Position numbers and translations under genes: made by a program. A DNA stretch of 54,993 nt from an uncultured Bacteroides sp. (GTDB lineage Bacteria > Bacteroidota > Bacteroidia > Bacteroidales > Bacteroidaceae). Shown here in pieces: positions 32,557 to 41,965 of this stretch; positions within the stretch are counted from its first letter, which is position 1; every line of letters starts with the position of its first letter. Where the stretch lies: contig UQTJ01000024.1 of the NCBI GenBank assembly GCA_900544075.1, positions 1 to 54,993 on the forward strand, written 5' to 3'. The notes under the pieces are model-generated. The model searched no databases. It saw only the letters and a program-made list of their open reading frames with translations, and was not told the origin of the DNA.

Positions 32557-34902
32557 ATGAAGAGTTATTTCAGATTTTTGTCGAGAAACAAACTATATAC
32601 CGCAATCGAAGTATTCGGTATGGCGATAGCCATTGCATTTGTGATATTCATTGGCTCGTTTGTGATTCGTGAATATAATACCGATTCAGAAATAAAGAAA
32701 CGAGGGAACATCTATATCGGACACTCGGAAAGACTTCTTTTCGGAAGTGCCACTATCAAAGAGCAGCTTGAAGGTAAATTTCCTGAAGTGGAAGGTATGT
32801 GCAGAATGTTGAATACACATATCTTCGGAGGACTTAAAATGACTTTTCAGGCAGGCGATTATACCGACCGCCAGAAAGCATCAATAGTGGATGAGAATTT
32901 CTTCAGGTTCTTTCCTTTCCCATTGGAATCAGGAACACCGGAATCCGTTCTGAAAGAAAAAAACTCAGTAGTTATTTCACGTACATTTGCCAATAAGGTG
33001 TTCGGGAAAGAAGACCCTATCGGCAAATCTATCAAAATCGATGTTAACGGAAATACGGCTAATCTGAACATTACGGGAATTTTCAGCGATTTCAAAAACA
33101 CGACTTTCTATTCGCCTGAAATAATCTACCGCATTGATTTGGTAAAGGAGCTTGACAGCTCATTGGTAGGAAACGGCAACGGTTCGAGTGTTCTGCTCAT
33201 AAAAGTAGCGAATGGAACAGATATTCAGTCACTTGAAGACAAAATGGAAAACATAGTCCGGGAAGAAGACTTTCTGTATGTGTATGGACTGTTTAAAGAC
33301 TTCCTTCTAACCCCTTTCGATAAAATAAGCTCCAGTACTGTGGAAACCACTTCTCCGTTTGAAGGGCTTATGGATGCAAGCTTCATAAAACTGTTTACCG
33401 CAGCCGGAATATTTCTACTGCTGTTTGCCGTACTGAATTACATTTCGCTCACAGTTGCACAGACAGGATTCAGGGCAAAGGAAATGGCTTCAAGACGACT
33501 TCTCGGCACACAACAATCCGGAATAATAGCCAGATACATATCAGAATCATTCATTCTGACAGTGACATCTTTCGCTTTTGCAATTATACTTGTAAAACTT
33601 ATATCGCCCCATCTGAGCGAACTTATAGGAAAAGAAGTTTCTCCACTCAAAGATATGGGATGGATGGAAATAGTGTTTATCACACTTCTGCTTATAGTCT
33701 TGTCTGTTTTATCAGGTATCATACCTGCAGTTCTTGTTTCAAAGTACAAGCCTATAGATGTGGTACGCGGTAATTTTACACGAACCAGCAAAATGACTTT
33801 AGGTAAGATTCTGGTAGGTTTTCAGAGTGGTGTAGCATTCATTACATTGGTAATAGCCACAGTAATGTTCATACAGCTGAAACATATGACCGAAAAGCCA
33901 ATGGGATATGAAAAGGAAAACAGAATAAGCATACAGAATGCAAGTAAACCTTCTGATTATCACATAGAGGAACTGAAATCACTGGCATGTGTAGAAAAGG
34001 TCGGTTGGCTTCAATTCGAACCAATGACAATAGGTACAACAGGAACCTCGTTCAAGATAAACGGCATAGAACAGAAATTCGATATGTATTATGGCGACCA
34101 GTCTGCTTTCGAGATACTCGGTTTCAAGATGTTACGCAAAAACGGAGAACCTCTTAACCAATGTGCCTGGCTTCCCGAATCGACCATGAGAGCCTTAGGA
34201 CTTGATTATGACTGTACACAGGTCAATCTGGATTCAGGTGGAATGTTTCCCGTTTGCGGTATCATAGAAGACTATCATAAAGGAACTGCAAATTCGGAAA
34301 GAAGAGGAGGATTTCTGAACATAGCATGGATTAAGGAAATGGAAAAGGAAGAAGATTTCAGAATCCTGAGAACACTTGTAGTGAAAGTTTCAGGTGACGA
34401 GAACAAGGCTGAGAACGATATAAAGGCTTTCTACAAAAGTAAAGGTTTCTCGGAAGATGAAATAGTAGTAAAAACTTATAATAAAATGATTTCCGACCTG
34501 TATTACTCAGAGCAACAAGACCTTAAGCTCATAGCAGTATTCACCATGCTTACCCTCCTGCTGACGATACTGGCCATGTTTGCCATGAGCACGTATTATG
34601 CACGCCAGCACTCAAAAGAAGCCGCCCTAAAGAAAGTTATGGGAAGCAGCAGGCTGCAGCTTTTTATAGAAACTTCATCAGGGTTCATAAAATCGGTAGG
34701 AATCTCCATCATAGTTGCATTGCCGATAGCATGGATAGCCGTTGGCAAATGGCTTGAAGGATACAGTTACAGGATTGACAATCCGGTATATGTTTACATA
34801 ATAGCCATAATTGTAATGCTTCTCATAGCACTACTTTCCATAAGTTGGCAGATGATAAAACTGATGAATACCAATCCTGTAAAATCGCTGAAAGCAGAAT
34901 AA
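32557..34902 (+). CDS. ABC transporter permease, double MacB-PCD/FtsX type (first of three)
   Basis: 781 residues. Order: helix (about 15-36), periplasmic MacB-PCD domain (about 40-260), three helices with a FtsX core (about 275-410), a further amphipathic helix (GKILVGFQSGVAFITLVIATVMF), a second periplasmic domain (about 450-640) and three more helices ending NTNPVKSLKAE. Cytoplasmic coupling segments RAKEMASRRLLGTQQ and SKEAALKKVMGSSRLQLF are the FtsX coupling motifs. Such mechanotransmission permeases do not make a channel; they move the adaptor/TolC or pull substrates from the periplasm with ATP from the partner. An intrinsic hairpin follows it inside the operon. Confidence 0.9.
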   Translation: MKSYFRFLSRNKLYTAIEVFGMAIAIAFVIFIGSFVIREYNTDSEIKKRGNIYIGHSERLLFGSATIKEQLEGKFPEVEGMCRMLNTHIFGGLKMTFQAGDYTDRQKASIVDENFFRFFPFPLESGTPESVLKEKNSVVISRTFANKVFGKEDPIGKSIKIDVNGNTANLNITGIFSDFKNTTFYSPEIIYRIDLVKELDSSLVGNGNGSSVLLIKVANGTDIQSLEDKMENIVREEDFLYVYGLFKDFLLTPFDKISSSTVETTSPFEGLMDASFIKLFTAAGIFLLLFAVLNYISLTVAQTGFRAKEMASRRLLGTQQSGIIARYISESFILTVTSFAFAIILVKLISPHLSELIGKEVSPLKDMGWMEIVFITLLLIVLSVLSGIIPAVLVSKYKPIDVVRGNFTRTSKMTLGKILVGFQSGVAFITLVIATVMFIQLKHMTEKPMGYEKENRISIQNASKPSDYHIEELKSLACVEKVGWLQFEPMTIGTTGTSFKINGIEQKFDMYYGDQSAFEILGFKMLRKNGEPLNQCAWLPESTMRALGLDYDCTQVNLDSGGMFPVCGIIEDYHKGTANSERRGGFLNIAWIKEMEKEEDFRILRTLVVKVSGDENKAENDIKAFYKSKGFSEDEIVVKTYNKMISDLYYSEQQDLKLIAVFTMLTLLLTILAMFAMSTYYARQHSKEAALKKVMGSSRLQLFIETSSGFIKSVGISIIVALPIAWIAVGKWLEGYSYRIDNPVYVYIIAIIVMLLIALLSISWQMIKLMNTNPVKSLKAE

Positions 34903-34912
34903 AAAAAACGTT

Positions 34913-34986
34913 AAAAAAAATGCTTCGTCATTTTAGATAAAACGACGAAGCGTTTAAATCCAAACGACGAGGCATTTTTTTTAAGC
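34913..34986 (+). repeat. 22-bp phased TTCGTC array that also forms two competing hairpins
   Basis: TGCTTCGTCAT (34921), CGACGAAGCGT (34943) and CGACGAGGCAT (34965) are exactly 22 apart, the first inverted. The left arm A8-TGCTTCGTC (34913-34929) pairs with GACGAGGCA-T8 (34966-34982, one G-U), a terminator with eight T; it can instead pair with GACGAAGCG (34944-34952), an antiterminator-like small hairpin. It sits between the first permease and the ATPase gene and could set the ratio of products. Confidence 0.75.
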
Positions 34987-35029
34987 GAGCCATATATTAA
35001 TAACCATAAACTTAAAAACTCTAAAGAAT

Positions 35030-35710
35030 ATGATTAAAGTAACTAACCTCAGCAAAGTTTTCCGTACAGAAGAAATTGAAACTACAGCATTGAACGAAGT
35101 GTCTTTCGAAATAAAAGAAGGTGAATTTGTAGCCATCATGGGTCCGTCAGGATGTGGCAAGTCAACACTGTTGAACATCCTCGGTCTGCTGGATAATCCT
35201 ACAGAAGGTAGCTACGAACTGTTAGGACAGGAAGTGGCAAACCTGAAAGAACGCGAACGTACCAAATTCCGCAAAGGCAATCTGGGCTTTGTGTTCCAGA
35301 GCTTCAACCTGATAGACGAACTGAATGTGTTTGAAAACGTGGAACTGCCTCTGAAATACCTCAACATCGGTGCTGCAGAACGCAAACTGCGTGTGACTGA
35401 GATTCTGAAAAGAATGAACATAAGCCACCGTTCACACCACTTCCCGCAGCAGTTGTCCGGCGGTCAGCAGCAACGTGTGGCAATAGCCCGTGCCGTAGTG
35501 TCAAACCCTAAGCTGGTACTTGCAGACGAGCCTACCGGTAACCTCGACTCAAAGAACGGTAAGGAAGTTATGGACCTGCTCACTGAGCTGAACTCGGAAG
35601 GCACAACTATAGTAATGGTGACACACTCACAGAAAGACGCATCCGTAGCACAAAGAATCATCAACCTGTTCGACGGACGTATCGTGGGTGACGTAAGGAA
35701 TGAATTGTAA
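35030..35710 (+). CDS. ABC transporter ATPase, MacB/LolD-type
   Basis: 226 residues: Walker A GPSGCGKST, Q-loop FVFQSFNLIDELNVFENVELPL, signature LSGGQQQRVAIARAV, Walker B LVLADEPTGNLD, H-loop MVTHS. This is the LolD/FtsE/MacB nucleotide-binding type, which drives FtsX-like permeases. It is the only ATPase gene in the locus and must serve three permease genes. Codons are more GGT/CGT-biased than in the permeases, fitting higher expression. Confidence 0.95.
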   Translation: MIKVTNLSKVFRTEEIETTALNEVSFEIKEGEFVAIMGPSGCGKSTLLNILGLLDNPTEGSYELLGQEVANLKERERTKFRKGNLGFVFQSFNLIDELNVFENVELPLKYLNIGAAERKLRVTEILKRMNISHRSHHFPQQLSGGQQQRVAIARAVVSNPKLVLADEPTGNLDSKNGKEVMDLLTELNSEGTTIVMVTHSQKDASVAQRIINLFDGRIVGDVRNEL

Positions 35711-35723
35711 ATACAAGTGACAA

Positions 35724-38111
35724 ATGAGAAGCATTATCAGACTATTCAAAGGTGCAGGAATACTTAACCTGTTAGGTATGACTGTAGCCTTTGCGGCAAT
35801 ATACATTATAATGGTTCAGGTGAATTACGACTGGAACTACAACAGCAAAATCAAAGACCTGAACCGGATATTCATCATGGCATATAAAGACTGGTACGAA
35901 GAAGGCAAATATAGCGTAAATATCAGTCGTCCGATTGCAGAATCCATTTTAAAGCAGTCATCGATAGTAGAGTCTTATACGGTAATTCAACCACACGGAA
36001 ATTCTTCTGCGAAAATAAAGAAAGGTGATGAAACGAGAAAAGTAGAAATGAATATCACAGAAGTGACAAGCAAAGCTTTCAATCTTTTTGGTTTTGAAGC
36101 CATAGCCGGTACATTCGATGGAATGAACAAAGAAAAAACTGTGGCAATAAGCGAAAAGACCGCTAAAAAATTCAACTTAAAACCAGGGGACATCATCTGG
36201 ATTGATACATACACAAAGCTGAATGAACAAAGAACAGTTACTGCAATATATAAAGGGATGCCGAAAAATTCATTGTTCGGCAATATAGATTTGATTTATT
36301 GTGACATGCTGGAAACTGAGAATATTGAGAATTACAGTGAATGGTCATACAAATATTATGTAAAACTAAATAGCTCCGAAAGCATAGAAGACTCTAATGA
36401 CAATATAAACAAAATAGCTAAAAGCGTACTTCAAAGAATAACAGATGGAAATACTGCAGAACAATCAACCGAAGAAGAATATATAGACGAACACGCAGTA
36501 AGACTGTTCCCACTTGACGGCTTACAGTTCAACAATATAGTATCAGACAATTTTACATCATACCAGTGTAATAAAACAACAACTGTAACTCTATTCGTTG
36601 TTTCAATCCTTATTCTGGTTATAACCCTAATCAACTATCTTAACTTTTTCATGGCACAGATACCGGTAAAGTTAAGGTCTGTAAATACCAAGAAAATCTT
36701 AGGAAGTTCAAGATTATCTTTAGTCACAGGGTTTATAATCGAATCGGCAATACTGGTAATAGTATCATTGCTTCTGGCATATATTATTGTAAAGGTGATA
36801 GGAAATTCTACATACGCAGAACTTATAAGTTGTCCGTTGAATATAGAGGAGAATGTAAACATTGCTGTTTTAACATTATGCGTGGCCTTGATAATGACAA
36901 TTTCGGCAAGTCTGTATCCGGCAATATATATAACCTCATTTTCTCCGGCATTGGCTTTAAAAAGTACAATGGGTACTGCATGCAAGGGAAAATCTTTCAG
37001 ATACATTCTTGTAGGTTTTCAATTCACAATCTCAATTATTTTCATAATGTGTGCTGCTTTCATAAAGATACAGTACGACTATATGATGAATTATGACATG
37101 GGGTTCGATAAGGAATCTCTTTATACCGTAAATATTCCGGCAAACCGGAACAATCATGATTTATTCACGTATGAACTACAGAATAACATAGCCATAAAAG
37201 AAGTGGCATGGGGAGATTCTCCCTTGGTAAGTGCCTTCAGAATGGGATGGGGACGCGACTTTAACGGTAAGGAAATTTATTTCACCTGCTATCCTGTATC
37301 TTATAACTTTCTGAAATTTATGGGTATAAGCATTTCTGAAGGACGCGACTTTACGGAATCCGACGAAAGAAGCGATAAAGGTATTTTCATATTCAACAAA
37401 AAAGCAAAAGAAGATTTCGGACTAACCCTTGAAAGTAAAATTCAAGGGCATGCAGGAGAAACAGACATTGCAGGCTTTTGCGAAGATTTCAAGTTTATGC
37501 CTTTACATTATAAGGTAGAACCTTTTGCTTTTTACGTTTTTGGAAAGAATCCATGGAGAGTACCAGCCCATCTTTATATCAGGAGCAACCATGGAGCTAC
37601 ATACAATGAAGTGCAGGAAGCAGTAAGGAAAGTAACCGCAAAAATAGTTCCGGACTTCAATACAGATGAAATAGACCTTAAGTTTTTTGATGAAGAGTTG
37701 GGAAAACAGTATGAAAAGGAAGAAAAACTCATCAGCCTTATAACGCTGTTCACCATACTTGCAGTAGTCATATCACTGATGGGAATAATCGGTCTGCTTA
37801 TGTTTGAAACCAAGTTCCGCAGAAAGGAAATCGGTCTGCGAAGAGTTCACGGGGCAAGCATACGCGAGATACTGGAAATGTTCAACCGCAAGTTCTTCTA
37901 CATACTGCTCATAAGCTTCCTGATAGCGGTCCCTATAGGATATATTGTAATGGATTATTACTATAGCACATTTGCATACCGCTCTTCGTTACACTGGTGG
38001 GTATTCCTGCTGGCATTCATCATGGTAACCATAGTCACCGTAGGAATTGTCACATTGTGCAGTTACAAGGCTGCTTCGGAAAATCCGGCTGAAACACTTA
38101 AAAACGAATAA
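35724..38111 (+). CDS. ABC transporter permease, double MacB-PCD/FtsX type (second of three)
   Basis: 795 residues with the same plan as the first permease: helix (about 10-28), periplasmic domain, helix block (about 290-420 with QIPVKLRSVNTKKILGSSRLSLVTGFIIESAIL), amphipathic GKSFRYILVGFQFTISIIFIMCAAF, second periplasmic domain and a C-terminal block with ETKFRRKEIGLRRVHGASIREILEMFNRKF. It ends in the family tail NPAETLKNE. It is noticeably more AT-rich than the third permease across its middle, so the three copies have diverged or been acquired separately. Confidence 0.9.
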   Translation: MRSIIRLFKGAGILNLLGMTVAFAAIYIIMVQVNYDWNYNSKIKDLNRIFIMAYKDWYEEGKYSVNISRPIAESILKQSSIVESYTVIQPHGNSSAKIKKGDETRKVEMNITEVTSKAFNLFGFEAIAGTFDGMNKEKTVAISEKTAKKFNLKPGDIIWIDTYTKLNEQRTVTAIYKGMPKNSLFGNIDLIYCDMLETENIENYSEWSYKYYVKLNSSESIEDSNDNINKIAKSVLQRITDGNTAEQSTEEEYIDEHAVRLFPLDGLQFNNIVSDNFTSYQCNKTTTVTLFVVSILILVITLINYLNFFMAQIPVKLRSVNTKKILGSSRLSLVTGFIIESAILVIVSLLLAYIIVKVIGNSTYAELISCPLNIEENVNIAVLTLCVALIMTISASLYPAIYITSFSPALALKSTMGTACKGKSFRYILVGFQFTISIIFIMCAAFIKIQYDYMMNYDMGFDKESLYTVNIPANRNNHDLFTYELQNNIAIKEVAWGDSPLVSAFRMGWGRDFNGKEIYFTCYPVSYNFLKFMGISISEGRDFTESDERSDKGIFIFNKKAKEDFGLTLESKIQGHAGETDIAGFCEDFKFMPLHYKVEPFAFYVFGKNPWRVPAHLYIRSNHGATYNEVQEAVRKVTAKIVPDFNTDEIDLKFFDEELGKQYEKEEKLISLITLFTILAVVISLMGIIGLLMFETKFRRKEIGLRRVHGASIREILEMFNRKFFYILLISFLIAVPIGYIVMDYYYSTFAYRSSLHWWVFLLAFIMVTIVTVGIVTLCSYKAASENPAETLKNE

Positions 38112-38126
38112 TAAACCAGATTTTAT

Positions 38127-40466
38127 ATGCAAGCACTGAGAAACATAAAATATACATTAAGAAAATACTTCATACCAATGTTCATGAGCATAACAGGGAT
38201 GATTCTGTCATTCAGTGCCTTTATGCTCATATCCGTACAGCTGGACTTTGAAAAAGGTTTCGACAGATTCCATCCTGATGCCGGTAACATTTACAGGGTG
38301 GATCTTTCGGACAACAATACCATTTTCCGTTCGATACTCCCTCCGGGATTTTCTGACGAGGTTATACGTTCGTCAAGCCATATCGAGGCTGGAACAGTAG
38401 TATGTCCGTTCCTGGGCGATATATATATCACTACGATGAAAGACGGAGTTTCAAGCGGATTTATCGAAACTGCAAATGTAGTTAGTGAGGACTTTTTCAA
38501 GGTATTCGGAATAAAGATTGTCGAAGGCGACCCTGAAACACTGTCAAAAAACGAACAGCTTGCCATTCCGCAAAGTATGGCACGGAAGATTTTCGGCAAC
38601 GAATCTCCAATAGGGAAACAAGTCAAGATAAAATCCGGAACGGGATTTCTGCGTTCCGACAAATGGACTGTAGGTGCCGTTTACGAGGATTTGCCTGAGA
38701 ACTCGCAGATACGAAATGAGATATACATGAAGATTCCCGACTTCTTCCTTCAGAATTTCGGAGCCAGCAACTTTGTATGTTATCTTCGTTTGGACGACAG
38801 CGAGAATGTTTCTCTGGTGGAGGATGAGTTCAACAGCAAGTTCGAGTTTGAGAAATACAGCGGCCTCACCCCTATTTATCTCACACCACTAATTGACGTA
38901 TATTTCCAGGAAGAGAAGTCGGACGGACGTGTGTTCCGAAGCGGAAGTATCACACAATATAATGTACTGACCATTATCTCATTCCTCATAATCATTGTCG
39001 GCCTGCTGAACTTCACAAATTTCTATACTTCGCTCATTCCGTCAAGACTGAAATCCATCAACACCAGAATAATACTTGGTGAGGACACCCGTACAATACG
39101 CATGGAAATAATTCAGGAAACTGTCCTGCTGTCGCTCATAGCATTCGCTGGAGCGGTGATTGTGGTTGTTCTCCTCTCTCCTATCGCCACGGAAATGGGA
39201 ATCGTAAACACAGTGTTCAGTTTCGAGAAGAATTCTTCCATCGTAATCATCACACTGCTTCTGGCTCTGTCAGGCGGAATACTTTCGGGAATATATCCTG
39301 CATTATTCGCTACATCATATACCGGAGAACTTGCAATGAGAGGCAACTTCAACCTCAGTTCTTCGGGAATGAAAATAAAGAAAGCTCTCCTATGCGTGCA
39401 GTATGCCGTTTCGTGCTCATTGATTCTGTTCATAGCGGCAATCTATTTGCAGAACAGAATGATGCTTCAGTTCGACCCGAAGTTTGACAAGGACCGCATA
39501 GCCATTGTAGGACTGACAAGCGACATAGTGGAGAACAAAGGCTCGTGGATAAAGGAAGAACTTCAGAAATATCCTGAAATAGAGAATGTGGCATTCACGT
39601 CCGAAAGATTTGGGGCACAGGACACTTATTGCACTGAAGGAATAGAATATAACGGAACAGACATTCCAAGCTTCCTGATATATGTCACTCCTGATTTTCT
39701 GGAGGTGATGGGAATAAAGATGACAGAAGGGAAAACATTCCCTAAAACGAGCAAAGGAGACATTATAGTAAACCAGTATATGAAGGACAATTACGGTGTG
39801 GAACTCGGAAATATCCCTTCCATGGAAGCAGAAGCAATAGGTGTATGCGACAATATGAACTTCACGTCCATGCGCAAAAGCCAGAGTGCTGTATGCTTTG
39901 TATCGCTACCGGCTGAAAGCGGATATCTGTCGGACATGTTTGTGAGACTTGCTTATGGATTCGACAGAACTGAGGCGGTATCCCACATAAAGGAGATAAT
40001 CAGCAAAGTGGAACCCGAATATCCTACAGAAGTATTGTTCTACGACAATGTGGCTGCCGCACAATATCAGCGTGAGAATTCTTTCGCCAACACGATGCTA
40101 TGTTTTTCAATAATAGCAATAGTATTGTCACTGGTCGGCGTCTTCTCTATGGTGATATTCGACATTCAGCATAAGAGAAAGGAAATAGCCATTCGCAAAG
40201 TGTTCGGGGCAGAATACACTGATGTACTCTGGCTGGGAAACAAGCCGTACTTCTTTATTGTTCTGGCTGGTTTCATCATATCGATACCCGTAGCGGTGAT
40301 AGCAATAAACGAATATCTCCAGGGATTTGCCATGAAAGTAAATGTGTCATGGTGGATATTCCTGCTGGTGTTCATGTTTATCCAAATACTTACTGCGATA
40401 CTGGTAGTATTAAGATATAACTCAATAGCACTTGAATCTCCAAATACATCATTGGAGACTGAATAA
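38127..40466 (+). CDS. ABC transporter permease, double MacB-PCD/FtsX type (third of three)
   Basis: 779 residues, same layout: helix near 16-38, MacB-PCD-like domain with SVQLDFEKGFDRFHPDAGNIYRVDLS, helix block with IPSRLKSINTRIILGEDTRTIRMEIIQETVLL, amphipathic KKALLCVQYAVSCSLILFIAAIYL, second domain, and a C-terminal block with IQHKRKEIAIRKVFGAEYTDVLWLGNKPYF. Coupling motifs are intact. It ends the transporter part; a hairpin terminator at 40488 separates it from the regulator gene, which has its own promoter element. Confidence 0.9.
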   Translation: MQALRNIKYTLRKYFIPMFMSITGMILSFSAFMLISVQLDFEKGFDRFHPDAGNIYRVDLSDNNTIFRSILPPGFSDEVIRSSSHIEAGTVVCPFLGDIYITTMKDGVSSGFIETANVVSEDFFKVFGIKIVEGDPETLSKNEQLAIPQSMARKIFGNESPIGKQVKIKSGTGFLRSDKWTVGAVYEDLPENSQIRNEIYMKIPDFFLQNFGASNFVCYLRLDDSENVSLVEDEFNSKFEFEKYSGLTPIYLTPLIDVYFQEEKSDGRVFRSGSITQYNVLTIISFLIIIVGLLNFTNFYTSLIPSRLKSINTRIILGEDTRTIRMEIIQETVLLSLIAFAGAVIVVVLLSPIATEMGIVNTVFSFEKNSSIVIITLLLALSGGILSGIYPALFATSYTGELAMRGNFNLSSSGMKIKKALLCVQYAVSCSLILFIAAIYLQNRMMLQFDPKFDKDRIAIVGLTSDIVENKGSWIKEELQKYPEIENVAFTSERFGAQDTYCTEGIEYNGTDIPSFLIYVTPDFLEVMGIKMTEGKTFPKTSKGDIIVNQYMKDNYGVELGNIPSMEAEAIGVCDNMNFTSMRKSQSAVCFVSLPAESGYLSDMFVRLAYGFDRTEAVSHIKEIISKVEPEYPTEVLFYDNVAAAQYQRENSFANTMLCFSIIAIVLSLVGVFSMVIFDIQHKRKEIAIRKVFGAEYTDVLWLGNKPYFFIVLAGFIISIPVAVIAINEYLQGFAMKVNVSWWIFLLVFMFIQILTAILVVLRYNSIALESPNTSLETE

Positions 40467-40487
40467 GTAAAAATCTCTCTAAGAAGG

Positions 40488-40538
40488 CCGCAGGCCACAT
40501 CAGTTCGTGATGAATGTATGTGCCTGCGGATATTTTTT
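40488..40538 (+). terminator. Intrinsic terminator after the third permease
   Basis: CCGCAGGC-CACAT (40488-40500) pairs with ATGTG-CCTGCGG type sequence ending at 40529 (GCCTGCGG 40522-40529), with an inner CATCA/TGATG stem, followed by A-T7. Confidence 0.8.
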
Positions 40539-40572
40539 TCTATATCAGGCCATAAATAAACTCCAAAACTTA

Positions 40573-40580
40573 TATTTTTG
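40573..40580 (+). promoter_or_regulatory. -7 element of the regulator-kinase pair
   Basis: TATTTTTG fits TAnnTTTG with a weak -33; the start of transcription is near 40587, 17 bases before the ATG. It would keep the two-component pair expressed independently of the sigma-54 promoter 11 kb upstream. Confidence 0.5.
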
Positions 40581-40603
40581 CACATAAAGTAAAAAAAGAG
40601 AAT

Positions 40604-41965
40604 ATGAACAAAGCCAAAATATTAGTAGTAGATGACAACAGTGGAATAAGGGCGGCTCTCCAACTGTTATTACCAAAATATTACAAGGAAGTGAAAGTTG
40701 TGGCATCACCCAACGTCATAAATTCACAATTAAGGGAGTTTATGCCTGACGTGATATTGCTGGATATGAACTTCCAATCGTCTGCCAATACCGGAAATGA
40801 GGGACTGTACTGGCTTTCGGAAATCAAAAAGACAAGCCCAACAACTGAGGTGGTACTATTCACCGCTTATGCAGATATATCACTGGCAGTAGAAGGAATG
40901 AAACGTGGGGCATTCGATTTCATAGTAAAGCCATGGGATAATGACAAGCTTATTTCTGTTTTGAACGCCGCTTATAAACATAGAAGTGCAGGAACTGAAA
41001 AAACAAGCATTAAATCCACAGTCAGTCCGGCTGCTACAATGCACTGGGGCAGCAGTCCTGCAATGAAAAATATATTCCGCACCGTAAACAAAATAGCCTC
41101 AACAGACGCAAGCATTCTTATTACGGGAGAAAACGGTACGGGAAAAGATGTGCTCGCGGCAGAAATACATCGTCTGTCGGACAGAGGAATGAAACCGATG
41201 GTTTGCGTGGATGCAGGAGCAATAACGGAAACACTTTTTGAAAGCGAACTGTTCGGGCACGTAAAAGGAGCCTTTACGGACGCTCATACAGACCGTGTGG
41301 GAAAAATAGAACAGGCTAACGGCAGCACTCTGTTTCTTGACGAAATAGGAAATATTCCTCTTAATCTGCAGGCCAAGCTGCTCAGAGTTCTTCAGAACAG
41401 AACGGTAAGCAAGGTAGGAAGTTCGCAATCAACATCTGTAGATATACGCCTCATATGTGCCACCAACCGCAATCTTGAGGAAATGATACGAAACGGCGAG
41501 TTTCGTGAGGACCTCTATTATCGCATCAACACCATGCATCTGCAACTTCCTCCCCTAAGAGATAGAACTGACGAGATTATTCCTCTGGCAAAGATATTCA
41601 TAAAGAAATATGCCGAGAAATATCATCGTGAAGTATCTGGCATTTCAAGTGAAGCGGAAAAGGCATTGGTTTCATGCAGATGGAACGGAAACATCCGCGA
41701 ACTGCAAAACACAATAGAAAAGGCAGTAATCCTGACGGACGGTACAGAACTTCAGCTTTCGGACTTCTGTCTGCCTGACAGGCAACACACTTATGATGTA
41801 CAGCCGCAAGCATCAGCTTCAGGAGAAGAAACACTGGAAGAAGTAGAGGAAAGAACCATACGCGCCGCAATGGAAAGATACAACGGCAATCTTACCCATG
41901 TAGCAAAATCATTGAACATTAGCCGCCCTACCCTATATACGAAACTGAAAAAATATAATATATGA
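40604..41965 (+). CDS. NtrC-family sigma-54-dependent response regulator
   Basis: 453 residues. Receiver domain (1-120) with acidic pocket D10/D11, phospho-acceptor D54 (VILLDMN), and the conserved T and K (LFTAYAD, VKPWD). Central AAA+ domain (about 140-380): Walker A GENGTGKD, sigma-54 contact loop GAFTDA (consensus GAFTGA), Walker B STLFLDEIGNIP, arginine-finger region REDLYYRIN. C-terminal Fis-type helix-turn-helix (AMERYNGNLTHVAKSLNISRPTLYTKLKKY). It should bind dyad sites upstream of a -24/-12 promoter; exactly such sites stand before the TolC gene at 29823, making this the likely activator of its own neighbouring efflux operon. Overlaps the kinase gene by 4 bases (ATGA). Confidence 0.95.
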   Translation: MNKAKILVVDDNSGIRAALQLLLPKYYKEVKVVASPNVINSQLREFMPDVILLDMNFQSSANTGNEGLYWLSEIKKTSPTTEVVLFTAYADISLAVEGMKRGAFDFIVKPWDNDKLISVLNAAYKHRSAGTEKTSIKSTVSPAATMHWGSSPAMKNIFRTVNKIASTDASILITGENGTGKDVLAAEIHRLSDRGMKPMVCVDAGAITETLFESELFGHVKGAFTDAHTDRVGKIEQANGSTLFLDEIGNIPLNLQAKLLRVLQNRTVSKVGSSQSTSVDIRLICATNRNLEEMIRNGEFREDLYYRINTMHLQLPPLRDRTDEIIPLAKIFIKKYAEKYHREVSGISSEAEKALVSCRWNGNIRELQNTIEKAVILTDGTELQLSDFCLPDRQHTYDVQPQASASGEETLEEVEERTIRAAMERYNGNLTHVAKSLNISRPTLYTKLKKYNI

